The notes under the pieces are model-generated. The model was not told the DNA's origin, ran no database searches, and saw only the letters and a list, made by a program, of their open reading frames with translations. A stretch of 64,000 nt of DNA from Trileptium ribeirensis (lineage: Eukaryota; Nematoda; Enoplea; Enoplida; Thoracostomopsidae): the NCBI GenBank assembly GCA_030248225.1, contig JASANE010003362.1, positions 54,573-118,572 on the forward strand, given 5' to 3'. This document shows positions 54,189 to 64,000 of this stretch, piece after piece. Within the stretch, counting starts at the first letter, position 1; each line of letters opens with the position of its first letter. Made by a program: the position numbers and the translations under genes.

Positions 54189-54300
54189 AAGTTAAAAATT
54201 ATATCCTGACAGAGCTATCAGAGTAAGTGTCCCATAAAATATTTATGAGTATGTTAACAAATAAGACTCTGATGACAAAGCGACCATAACTAAGGTAGGA
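54189..54300. repeat. 62-65-bp minisatellite, block after LINE
   Basis: AAGTTAAAAATT...ATCAGAGTAAGTGTC...AAAATATTTATGAGTA continues the unit interrupted by the LINE. Confidence 0.8.
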
Positions 54301-54986
54301 CAAACCACAATTGCACAGCGATGTCACTGCGAGCAAGCGACGTTCTATTCAGATAATTTCGAGCGAATAATTTTTACCGTCCTCGAAAACCTTTATATTT
54401 GCAAATTAAAGTACAGCATCAGACTGAAATCCACAAAATTATGTATCCACCAATGTTTGCTAATCTGAACCAATTATACATGTGTTACGAAATTTTTTCC
54501 CAAATTTAGCCAAACTCCACGGAATATTTCGCGCGTGGGGACGTGCGGGTGGGGGACGTGCAGCCGTCACAGGGTAAGCGCGATCTTCAATAGCGTTCAC
54601 TCTACACTACATTTGACAGGTCAAACAAAAGCTTACACGCATTCGCTTCGCTGCTAAAAATTATTTTTGCTACCTAAGTAATTTCACGATAAATATAACA
54701 CTTTTCCGTAAATAAATACCTCTTGTGAAAAGTATTTTTTTGAATAGTAGTCGTTATGCCATGAGCCGATTAACTCGTGAATATTATGGGCTTCTAGCCA
54801 TAGTCGACAAGCTATCTCTCCTGAGCAGTTTGAGATACTTAACTTTAGCACTTCTGTCAAACATTAATACTACAGCAATAGCGGTGAGGTATGATTTTGT
54901 TCAGCTAGGCCTGAGTTGGTTGGGTGTCCAACGCAGCAGCAGCGGTGAATTAACGTTTGAAGTGACCAAGGGTTTGAACCCAACGG
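54301..54986. other. Intergenic, no gene seen
   Basis: AT-rich sequence between the minisatellite and the second MITE. No supported feature. Confidence 0.4.
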
Positions 54987-54989
54987 TTA

Positions 54990-55320
54990 TGCATGAGTAA
55001 ACTTACGCTGCGCCCCTTACCACCCTCTTTTGGCAAAAGCGATTGCCATTCAGTTGTACACTGAACACAAATTTCATTTTTGCATTAAAGAAAATATATT
55101 TTAGTCCGTTTAATATTTCATGCATTATAATTTGAAAATGTTCGCAAACACATTGGTGTTAAAGTACAGGGGCCGAATTGCATTCTCTAATGGAGTTCTG
55201 GAACAGAAAAATGTCGAAATTGGATACAGCTATTGAAATCCGAGTTTTGTTCGCTAACAACGTTTTGTATATGGTGTCAAAAGAGGATGGTTGTGGGCGC
55301 ATCTTAAGTTTACTCTTGCA
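54990..55320. mobile_element. MITE, copy 2 (PIF/Harbinger-like)
   Basis: 331 bp, same orientation and ends as copy 1 (TGCATGAGTAAACTTA ... TAAGTTTACTCTTGCA), flanked by TTA at 54987-54989 and 55321-55323. Differences from copy 1 are scattered single bases and small indels. Confidence 0.85.
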
Positions 55321-55323
55321 TTA

Positions 55324-57540
55324 ATATATACCTTTTCGTCGGATTCGATCTGCCAAACAAGATATTACCAGTGGTGATATGTGCTCAAGGTGCTATAAAA
55401 TATTTAATAATTACAAATCTTGTCAAAGCCAACGTCGAAAATAAATCTGACATTTTATATGATATGCAGTGTTAGTGAGACTATTTATTACATTCACGTT
55501 GGGATTACCATAGTTTTGTAGGCTTATTTTCGCTACAGCCAAGTCTGAGCCTTACATTAAGTAAAGCAGGGAGCGGGATACTTGAACAATTATATACCTA
55601 TGTATATACACGTGCAAGGCAGCTGCATTTAGGTTACGCTTCCAACAGAGCACCTAGCTTTGAAATAATATATGGATAATGTTTGTATAATTATTGTTAA
55701 TACATCATACATATACAATACATGACGAAGCAGGGGTGGTACACCCCTTAGGGCATCGGCACCCTCCCGAGTGCCTGGTCTACCCAGCTCCCTGGAGGTT
55801 ACCTCACCGCACACTGCCCTCCCGCACACTCATGGAGTATTTTGTAAAGGGGCAGAAATAAAGATAGGTTATAAAAATAGGTTGAATATAAAAATAGCTT
55901 ATAACAATAGTTTGAAAATTTATCAAAAATAGATGTAGAATAGGCAAAAATAGGTCGTCGACGAGGAGGGTCGTCAACTTTTTTCAGTACCCCCTAGAGG
56001 ACCCTCTCCCGAGGGTGTGCAGCCACTGAGACACGATTCTCTCCACCCCCACGCCTGCTGACCCGGGTTAGCTCCTGAGACCTCGGAGCGTCAGCATGTA
56101 TAATATGTACCTATTATAGTATATCTTAGTAAAGAAACCGGACTGTGCTTGCTTAAATTCAAGGGGATAGGTCTGACAATACGGTGACCCATCTTTGGCC
56201 GGTACATCTAGCAATAGAATATCTGAATATTCAAGCGTGAGGCGCAAACTAGGCAACAAACTAAATGACTTTACAACATGAAAACTCGCCAACATGTGCA
56301 ACCTTGAAGCAATCACAGCGACAATAATAAAATCGTTCTCTCTCAATATTAGTAGATGTCTATAATACTATTTCCAATACAGTAAATTCTATTAGCCTTT
56401 GCAAACATGCTAATCAGGTTCATGCATACGACCCTTAACAAGATTTTAGCATTCAAACTCGTAACGATCTTCCTTGAGCGTCACGTTGTATCTTTCGTGA
56501 TTTTTTGTTTTCGTGTATAGCAGAGTAGCTACCATTTTTGTGATCCGGTGAGCCGGTCTGGATAGTGATCCGGCGAAAAGCGAATCGGTAATAAACAAGT
56601 GTGGAAAGGTCACTTATCAAAACAGCTAAGGTGTAATAGTCATGGAGAGCTGTAAAACACTCTTGAAAAACAGTTGGATATCAAACCGGAGCAACTGCTT
56701 TACGAACTGTTATAGTATAAAGTTTTGTTTTCTGCGTGGTCTTAGCCAGCGGCTTTTATCCTGGATAAAAGAAAGTGTTGAAGTGACATATCTAGGAAAT
56801 CATATTGTTATCGTCTGAAGTTGTTACGAGAACATACGAAGTAGCTCACATATAAAAAGAAGTCAAGATATGCATACGGCTCTCCAGGGCTGTAAATCTT
56901 GTTTTTTTGTCGCAACACAAGAGTCGTGGCGCAATGTTTCAGACCAACATCATTGTCTTAGATCCCACGCTTTTGGCGGCGTCTGATTGCGAATTTATAA
57001 CTATCGTCATGGCACAGGTACATGCATGCCCATGGGGTATAGGGGGTTATCCCACTAAGGTCCAGATGTCCCACCCCCCGATTTTTCGGCTGCCGCCCCA
57101 CCCTCCGACAGGTCACGCGAACACGACTCCTCGCTGCAGGTGCCGTAGGTGATGAACTCATCGCGTACCTCCCCCCTGCCGATCACTCGGACATCCTCCG
57201 CCGACCACCCAGATTTCTCGGGTTCCGGCTACGCCGTCCCCCCGGCGTACCCGGATGCCCCTGGGACCTCGAAACCTTTATTCACTAGTACCTCATCTGT
57301 TACAGTGTCTGCAAAATAGTTCAGCATGAAAAAGCAATAGGAACGTGTACTGTTCTGCTATGTCGAACACATCCTCGAGCGCTGCTTTGGGCTTCTAAAT
57401 CAGACAGGCTCACAGCACTTGACCCGGTGACCCGGTCACAGATGGGACTCGAACCGTTCTGCTGACCGAGCTCTTTCTCTGATGTATAGTTATTTTACTG
57501 ATAGTATAATAACGTTAACTATTATACTTCTGCACTAAAA
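55324..57540. other. Intergenic with GC-rich transposon-like patches
   Basis: C-rich patches at 55730-55830, 55990-56070 and 57040-57260 contrast with AT-rich surroundings; the last gives a minus-strand Gly/Ala/Arg-rich frame reminiscent of retroelement ORF1 sequence. None is long or clear enough to name. Next comes the anoctamin gene, so its promoter may lie within the last few hundred bases, but I see no convincing TATA or initiator. Confidence 0.35.
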
Positions 57541-57561
57541 TAAATTTTCGTATATTTCACG

Positions 57562-58021
57562 ATGCCGATTTCCCCACTGTCGCTAAATGTACACAGTAGA
57601 ATTCGTCGCAATAAAGCTACGGTCGAGATCCCGCCGAGTATCGATGAGGATTTAGCTACACCCACAACCAAAAACGATGCCGATACTGAAGGGCGGGTCC
57701 GTGCTCGGAACAACACGGTTGAATTAGCTCGTCTTAAGTCAAGGCCATCTACATCAAAAAAACATCCTACAGCTAGCGGTAATAAAAACCAGTCGGGTCA
57801 ACAGCAACAGAATAATGTTGACGACCGCTATGCGTTTAAAAGAAATGGAAAGCAGGAGCTGAGCCTTTTTCAAAATGCCGACAACAATAACTATAACAAG
57901 GCGAGAAACTTGCTAGATCCACGTGTTGGCGGGAAGGCTTTTGGTAGTGATGGTGGTGCTGCAGCGGCAAAAACACGAGATTGGATACAAAGACCTGACA
58001 ATTGTTGGACCAACGATGCAG
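57562..58021 (+). CDS. Anoctamin-like gene, candidate exon 1
   Basis: ATG at 57562 is the first in frame after a TAA (57541-57543). It opens 153 codons of polar, disordered sequence (Asn/Gln/Lys/Arg-rich, e.g. GNKNQSGQQQQNN) to a donor at 58021/58022 (CAG/GTTTGT, phase 1). The next candidate acceptor (59718/59719) is also phase 1, so the join keeps the frame. Anoctamins commonly have long variable cytosolic N-termini, which fits. The link to the downstream exons rests on phase and order only; it could instead be a separate gene. Confidence 0.5.
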
Positions 58022-59718
58022 GTTTGTTTGTTATCGATATTTCATTTGTTTAATGAAAATATATATGTACCTTATATGTACATTCTTCCACAAGGTACTG
58101 GTTATTTTCATTAATGACTTGGTTTCGAGAGAATTGTGTCAGGTGTCGAGGTAACCAGTACACCTCACGGAGAATGATATACACATAATTGAATTTTGCG
58201 GGATCAGTGAAACGAAATTTTGCATAATATATCATGAATTGAATTTTAATGGCTTAAATGAAGTGACACAAAGGTGCCCTTTTTATACTAACCCAAAGGG
58301 GTTTGCGTGCAAAAATCTTGAAGCCCGTGGCTACGCGCGAAAATTGGAGGTTATCCATCGACGGCTCAGGAAATTTTTTCAAGCCCGCGAAGCCCGCAAC
58401 TTTGGGCCTACAGCGTTGGCCTTGTAAGTTCATCAATATTGACTCTAAACTATTCTTCCTCATAACCCTCGTAACACTTATCTTTTCGTCACTGGTATTC
58501 ACGGCCAAGGCTACCCGACCATGAAATTGACACTGTTCCGTCACCGAGTTATCTACCGCCTTGAAACTATTCACCTTGAACGAAAGGATTTCCGCATACG
58601 ATTTGTGAAATTGGTCAGTTCCCTATCTCTTGGTCTTTGCGAAATTACACAAATCACTTAGTTTTTAGGAAGGACAGCTAATAGCGCAACCTTTTAGATA
58701 GCGCTCGCTAAAGACAATAAACCATCCACTCTTTGAAAAAGCTCTCAGTAAAGGAACAATTTAATAATTTCGATGACAGCCCCAACTGCTTAATAAAGAC
58801 ACGCATGAAGTGATCACTGAACAAAATCGTTTAGTAGTTTCGATAGCGGCTGCTAAAAGAACCACCATGTTTGCACGGCATTGCATACTAAACAGGACCA
58901 CTATGTATTTTTGACGGCGCTAAGCATACGGATCCACCTAGTTTTTTTGACAGCAGCGTTTGCTGCTGAACACGTGGGGTTGTGACCGTTACGGTTGCCC
59001 ACTACCCGGGCGTACACCCCCCACCCTTGGGTTCAGGCAGGCAGCAGTGGCATAAATCTGTCCGAAAAAGGGCACTCACTTTAGATAGCATGTCCACAGT
59101 AACCAAATATATTTTAATATGTATGCATTGATCTGATTAGATACACCGCTGACATATTGGTGATATTGACGAATTATTAGGGATCCGTTGTGAATTCTAA
59201 CAGCAACGGGGATGTGAGATATTGCAAATAACTGTACTAACTCGCTATTGGTCATGAAGGACATTACTTTAAAGCCCATTCTCGTAATTTCATCTAATAT
59301 TAGATTCAGCAACAACATATATTGAAAGTTCACGGTTAAAGCTTAATAAAAATCAGATGTTACAGCTGAAGAAATATCGAAAAATTATCTAACCATACCT
59401 GCTTATAATACATAAAAGTGAATGTGATATAATAGAAATGTGAGTATTCTATTTCTTATTGCTTGTTATTCATTAAAAATTTGATCAGTAGAATATATAA
59501 TGATTTATCTATTTGCGTTAACGGAAGTGCTATAGTGAGTAATTGCTGCATGTAGGGTTACTGCAGACAGGCTCTCTAAGTGAGTGCCCAAAACCTTAGT
59601 GCGCAAATATTTTCACACGCAATTAAACAATTCTATCACTTGGTTTTGTTTCGACCAGGAGATTTATCGGTGAAACCATTAATTTACGTTCAATATTTAT
59701 TCACTGTTATAATTTTAG
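58022..59718 (+). other. Candidate intron 1 of the anoctamin gene
   Basis: Bounded by GTTTGT and ATAATTTTAG. AT-rich, no inner gene found. A CCCGGGCGTACACCCC-type GC patch lies at 58980-59040. Confidence 0.45.
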
Positions 59719-60408
59719 CTAGCCAGATATCGACAACGAACGAATCACATTTGTTGCTCGAGCCATTGCCAGATTATGCGGAAAGTTATTTGGGAACGTT
59801 GCCTCTCCCACCAAATGGATATATGGCCGGAGCGGGTGCGCCATATGACGGAGATATAGGGCCGGAACATCAACATACGATTCCCGAGTGCTTACCTAGT
59901 CAAAATCGGTATCTGTATGGGCAGGATATTGCTGGAGACCATGAAGATTCAGGGCTTATAGGCCGTGCGATGGCGCTACGGGGTAAAGCAGCACGGCTCC
60001 AGCCAAACAAATCTGAGATGAGTACCCAGCAGTATCCACAACATAATGGATTAAGTGTCCCAAATAACGGATATAACGATAGTGGTTTCAGCGGAAGTGA
60101 TCAGTATTTGCTACGAACACCAAGTTCAGAAGAAAGTTTCCGGTATGGTTATGAACAGATGTCTAGGGTATATCAAGAACAACATCAGGACTTAAATAAT
60201 GTTGAAGCAGTCCCGTTTGACAGCGGCTGGGGTAAGCCTAGGTCTGTAAATGGGTCAGTAGCAACGTCTGATATTACAGATTTGCTTGCAATTGAAGATC
60301 AAGAATGGCTAAATGAGAGATATTTGGAATCCGATTACGACGAAGAAGAAAGGGGAAGTGATTTTGGTGGTATTTCGGTGAAATCGGAAGGTTCGGAAGC
60401 GATGCCGC
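59719..60408 (+). CDS. Anoctamin-like gene, exon 2 (N-terminal cytosolic region)
   Basis: 230 codons open between an acceptor (TATAATTTTAG, 59718) and a strong donor (CCGC/GTGAGT, 60408/60409), phase 1 at both ends. The peptide is rich in Gly, Ser, Asp, Tyr and Gln with acidic runs (YLESDYDEEERGSDFGG) and no predicted fold, as in anoctamin N-terminal tails. The donor phase matches exon 3 exactly. Without splicing, a stop follows three codons later (60420-60422), which supports the exon end. An upstream Met at 59580 keeps the frame open through the probable intron end, so an alternative first exon is possible. Confidence 0.65.
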
Positions 60409-60860
60409 GTGAGTTGTACTAATGTTTGTGTGTAAAATGGTAGTCGTTTAATAATGCAAAGTAAATGAACCAGTACAATATGGCGCTAAAATTATTTATT
60501 TATAGTCACCGTAAAGATGGCTTTTCACATTTCTGCTACTGTTGTATTGTAGGTCTCTTTGGGTTTTTGGTATCATGTAGATCTTCGTGAGCTGTCTCTA
60601 TGTTGTAAGAACCTGATGTAAGATCGAATATGCGCTGTTCAAGATTATATTATCCTCAAGGTGCTCGCGCAGTGACAGGAAACAGAGCGACTGTACATAA
60701 TTTACGTTTGGTCTATTTTACGGCTCCAAAGGGAGTCTCTGGAGCCAATTCAGAGTCGCAGATCGGTAATCAAGCAATCAGGGTCGCAGTACGCGGGAAG
60801 GGGGCTTGGTGGCCAGCCCCCTCAGTTTTCGAGAAAAAGGCCGTCGTAAAGCGGTCACCC

Positions 60861-62048
60861 CAACTTCCCAGTAGCGCCCCCACTTTTGAGAGGTTTATAC
60901 TGCGCCCTTGTCGCTAATAATACATCAAAGCCGACTCGGTCCATATTTTAATCGTATTTTAAAATCATAATACTTTTATTTTTTGTATTGTTCAAAAAGG
61001 TTGAAACCTTCGAATTGTACAAATTGCTAGTTTCAACAAACATTAGCAAGCATAATGGCAACTTCCCAGTAGCGCCCCCACTTTTGAGAGGTTTATACTG
61101 CGCCCTTGTCGGTAATAATACATCAAAGCCGACTCGGTCCATATTTTAATCGTATTTTAAAATCATAATACTTTTATTTTTTGTATTGTTCAAAATGGTT
61201 GAAACCTTTGAATTGTACAAATTGCTAGTTTCAACAAACATTAGCAAGCATAATGGCAACTTCCCAGTAGCGCCCCCACTTTTGAGAGATTTATACTGCG
61301 CCCTTGTCGGTAATAATACATCAAAGCCGACTCGGTCCATATGTTAATCGTATTTTAAAATCATAATACTTTTATTTTTTGTATTGTTCAAAAAGGTTGA
61401 AACCTTCGAATTGTACAAATTGCTAGTTTCAACAAACATTAGCAAGCATAATGGCAACTTCCCAGTAGCGCCCCCACTTTTGAGAGTTTTATACTGCGCC
61501 CTTGTCGGTAATAATACATCAAAGCCGACTCGGTCCATATTTTAATCGTATTTTAAAATCATAATACTTTTATTTTTTGTATTGTTCAAAATGGTTGAAA
61601 CCTTCGAATTGTACAAATTGCTAGTTTCAACAAACATTAGCAAGCATAATGGCAACTTCCCAGTAGCGCCCCCACTTTTGAGAGGTTTATACTGCGCCCT
61701 TGTCGCTAATAATGCATCAAAGCCGACTCGGTCCATATTTTAATCGTATTTTAAAATCATAATACTTTTATTTTTTGTATTGTTCAAAAAGGTTGAAACC
61801 TTCGAATTGTACAAATTGCTAGTTTCAACAAACATTAGCAAGCATAATGGCAACTTCCCAGTAGCGCCCCCACTTTTGAGAGGTTTATACTGCGCCCTTG
61901 TCGGTAATAATACATCAAAGCCGACTCGGTCCATATTTTAATCGTATTTTAAAATCATAATACTTTTATTTTTTGTATTGTTCAAAAAGGTTGAAACCTT
62001 CGAATTGTACAAATTGCTAGTTTCAACAAACATTAGCAAGCATAATGG
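60861..62048. repeat. 198-bp tandem array, 6 copies
   Basis: Units begin CAACTTCCCAGTAGCGCC at 60861, 61059, 61257, 61455, 61653 and 61851. Copies differ at a handful of positions (e.g. AAAAAGG/AAAATGG, GTCGC/GTCGG). Because 198 is a multiple of 3, each unit gives the same 64-codon minus-strand frame; there is no independent evidence that it is translated. Confidence 0.97.
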
Positions 62049-62877
62049 CAAAAATCACTTTCTTAATGTATATATGCTGCTAACGATTGCAATATTCGAT
62101 GCATGTTTTTTTACGTGTTCAGTTCCCCGAAGATCAGTGAAGCCGTTATAGAGCTCTCCGTACAACTAAATATAAATAGTAAAAAAACACTCAACTTTGT
62201 TGCAAAAAAATTCGCATTCGTAGCAGTTGCAGTGTCAAAAAGAGTTTACAACCATACATGCTTATAGTGGGGGGGCACGGGGTACCGAAGGCGTCGCGCA
62301 CTCCTCGTTTACAGGCTTAAGATAAAGCAACAAACGTGTTTTATTAAATAATCTTAAACTCGTAGTTCGCTCGAACACGCAAGAAGCTCAGCCATGATGT
62401 GATTGTTTTTAAATTTCACTGATTATATATCTTGTTTTTAATCTTGTTTTTAAATTTTACTGATTTGGGTGCTTATATATCTTGGCCCATAGGAAAACTG
62501 CAGCAAAAATATTTTTGGGAAGCTTGTTGCTTTCACTGGGGTTGTAAATAGTTGTGTGTAGAATGGTTTACATTTTCAACTGTTCGTTAGATTCAGCTAT
62601 CGCTTTTTGATGTGCTGTTTTTTTTCGCCCAGCATTTCGTTGATCGAAATTCGATATTATACAAACCAAACCGGCTGGCCCTGGCACATACGATAATTTT
62701 AGTATTTTTTTGGTATAGCTAGCTCAATTTGTAACGTAATTTCTTCTATTCATATAAGTGTGGTGAGTTTGTAGCTGCTTTAAAAACCGGCATAGTTTTA
62801 TCTAGACTCGTGATCTTCCAGCCTGCCATAGCACAAATCACTCGACCACAATAAATAAGCGGCGCTATACTGCGCTT

Positions 62878-62878
62878 G

Positions 62879-62914
<36 letters not shown>

Positions 62915-62922
62915 CATATATG
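62878..62922. repeat. TA microsatellite
   Basis: A TATATA run interrupted by C (ATACATATATAT) within intron 2. Confidence 0.9.
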
Positions 62923-63121
62923 GCGTACTGTTCCAAAAAGAGTATGAATCCTGGATCCCATTCTGTTCATCAATGAGCAAAATTTTAAATTCAGAACCAG
63001 TGCAGGAAACTTCACATGACGAGCTGTAGAACGAGATAAATTATTACTGCTTAGGGCGTTGGTTGTGGTGATTGACTGACAGAGGATACCGGAAACTTCG
63101 TGTATGATATTAAATTTTCAG

Positions 63122-63373
63122 GTCGCTATCGTGATAAATCTTGCTTTTTTGAAGACGGCAAAACATTGGTTGATTTTGTCCTGGTCTACGAAAATAAGAG
63201 CAAGTCGTTGTCACGCTCGGAGCAAAAAGTGGAAAATCGTAAGCGAATCTATCGATTGTCGTTCGAGCGAAAGCTCAAAGACATGGGACTCAAGCTTGAG
63301 CATCAAGTGCCGGAGTTGTCGAATTTACGCGATACCGCAGTGGTAAAAATCCATGCAACTTGGGAGTTTTTGA
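63122..63373 (+). CDS. Anoctamin (TMEM16) gene, exon 3, start of the dimerisation domain
   Basis: 84 codons from an acceptor (TAAATTTTCAG, 63121) to a donor (TTGA/GTAAGT, 63373/63374). The peptide has the family pattern of the anoctamin dimerisation domain: CFFEDGKTLVDFVLVYE, then a basic stretch, RLSFERKLKDMGLKLEHQ, and VVKIHATWEFL. Anoctamins are dimeric ten-helix membrane proteins acting as calcium-activated chloride channels or lipid scramblases; the membrane domain must lie in exons beyond the window. Phase 1 entry joins exon 2 in frame. Which anoctamin subtype this is cannot be told from this part. Confidence 0.9.
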
Positions 63374-64000
63374 GTAAGTGCCCTTTCACACGTAAATACA
63401 CACATAAATATATACATCAAACAATGAAGCTCCATCAATTAGGGGGTCGCAATTCATTACTTTACGAACGATCCATCCGGTTTCACATATTGCGCCTTTT
63501 GTATGTATAGGATTATGTCAAGTTCCTATATAAGAGTGTGGCAAAAAAGTTGATATGAGTACCCCAGGGCCAAATATTAGTACCAGTATAAAATAACAAG
63601 CAAAACGCCAAAAGTTGTTCAATTGTTAGGCCAGCCTATGCTTATGCCTTAATTTAGGCTTGACTTATGCTTAGCTTGTAGGCTTAGTTTTAAAGGTGAT
63701 CACTCAAGTGGGAAAACTAGATATGATCCGCTAGGAGAGTCGGCATCATCCCATATATATGGATTGAACGAAATAACAGCAGCAAATCTGAATAATTGCA
63801 GTAAACATGTCCAAGGCCTGTCGGCTCAGGAGGGGTACAAGTTCGGCAGAGTACGTATTTAAGTGGTCACTAAGTCAGGAAGGAAGTAAGTTTTCGAATT
63901 TCATTAGTAGCTCTTAATTTTTTTCCAATTTGCTTAAATTTTTTTCGATTTTTGCCAATTTACCCCATTATTTTCTACAACTTTCATCAATTGTCTAACA
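63374..64000 (+). other. Anoctamin intron 3 (open at window end)
   Basis: Begins GTAAGTG. AT-rich, with no further exon recognised before base 64000. Confidence 0.5.

Larger units (their letters stand above)
60409..63121 (+). other. Intron 2 of the anoctamin gene
   Basis: 2713 bp from GTGAGT to TTAAATTTTCAG. It holds the six-copy 198-bp array (60861-62048) and a TA microsatellite (about 62878-62922). No inner gene supported. Confidence 0.6.

Noticed and set aside
54940..54986. Possible tRNA-like sequence ending GGTTTGAACCC
   Set aside because: The stems do not form, and it is cut by the MITE insertion site; too weak.
57420..57470. Possible tRNA-derived SINE (B-box-like GGTTCGAGTCC on the minus strand)
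   Set aside because: No A box at the proper distance and no cloverleaf; no second copy seen in the window.
60948..61934. Five identical 64-codon minus-strand frames
   Set aside because: One frame per 198-bp repeat unit; identity reflects array homogeneity, not selection on protein.
1..64000. Prokaryotic features such as CRISPR arrays, operons or ribosome binding sites
   Set aside because: All recognisable content is eukaryotic. The tandem arrays lack the alternating repeat-unique spacer structure of CRISPR.

Overview
The window looks like a gene-poor, repeat-rich piece of an invertebrate animal genome. Evidence for an animal: a nuclear tRNA-Arg with poly-T terminator, GT-AG spliced exons of an anoctamin (TMEM16) gene, a decayed Tc1/mariner transposase, a hAT/ZMYM-like fragment, a CR1/Jockey-type LINE, PIF/Harbinger-like MITEs, and TATA/initiator promoters of the arthropod style. 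I cannot name the species.

Region 1 (1-19151, minus strand) is a giant Ty3/gypsy-type retroelement that runs off the left edge. Its 5' LTR is 15657-19151 (about 3.5 kb), its leader 14745-15656, and its main ORF (14744 down to 1749) is one uninterrupted 4331-codon polyprotein. The domain order is gag, a long unknown segment, a class-I-fusion-like ENVELOPE module, then protease, reverse transcriptase, RNase H, integrase and a long Ser/Thr-rich tail. An envelope module inside the polyprotein between gag and pol is, to my knowledge, not the order of any classical retrovirus or errantivirus, where env follows pol. Two further ORFs lie downstream: a 415-codon protein with an SGNH/GDSL-esterase-like core that lacks the usual serine, and the start of another ORF open to the window edge. 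Each begins directly after a strong 3' splice-site sequence, which suggests expression from spliced subgenomic RNAs.

Region 2 (19379-23676) is a related LTR in the opposite orientation. It appears to be a solo LTR of about 4.3 kb with TG...CA ends and a CAAT target-site duplication, sitting 227 bp from the provirus LTR so that the two LTR promoters diverge. Comparing the two LTRs shows conserved TATA boxes, initiators, an RNA-closing inverted repeat and a palindrome with a compensatory change.

Region 3 (23.7-57.5 kb) is AT-rich and mostly decayed: a mariner pseudogene, a hAT-like fragment, the tRNA-Arg(CCT), a two-copy MITE family with TTA duplications, several minisatellites (52, 62-65, 126 and about 155-161 bp units), a promoter followed by six small hairpins with compensatory changes, and a broken LINE inserted into a minisatellite. 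A few short open segments with splice signals may be exons of genes I do not recognise.

Region 4 (57562 to the right edge, plus strand) carries the 5' part of an anoctamin gene. Three exons join in phase; the third encodes the start of the anoctamin dimerisation domain. Its second intron holds a 6-copy 198-bp tandem array. Most of the gene lies beyond the window.
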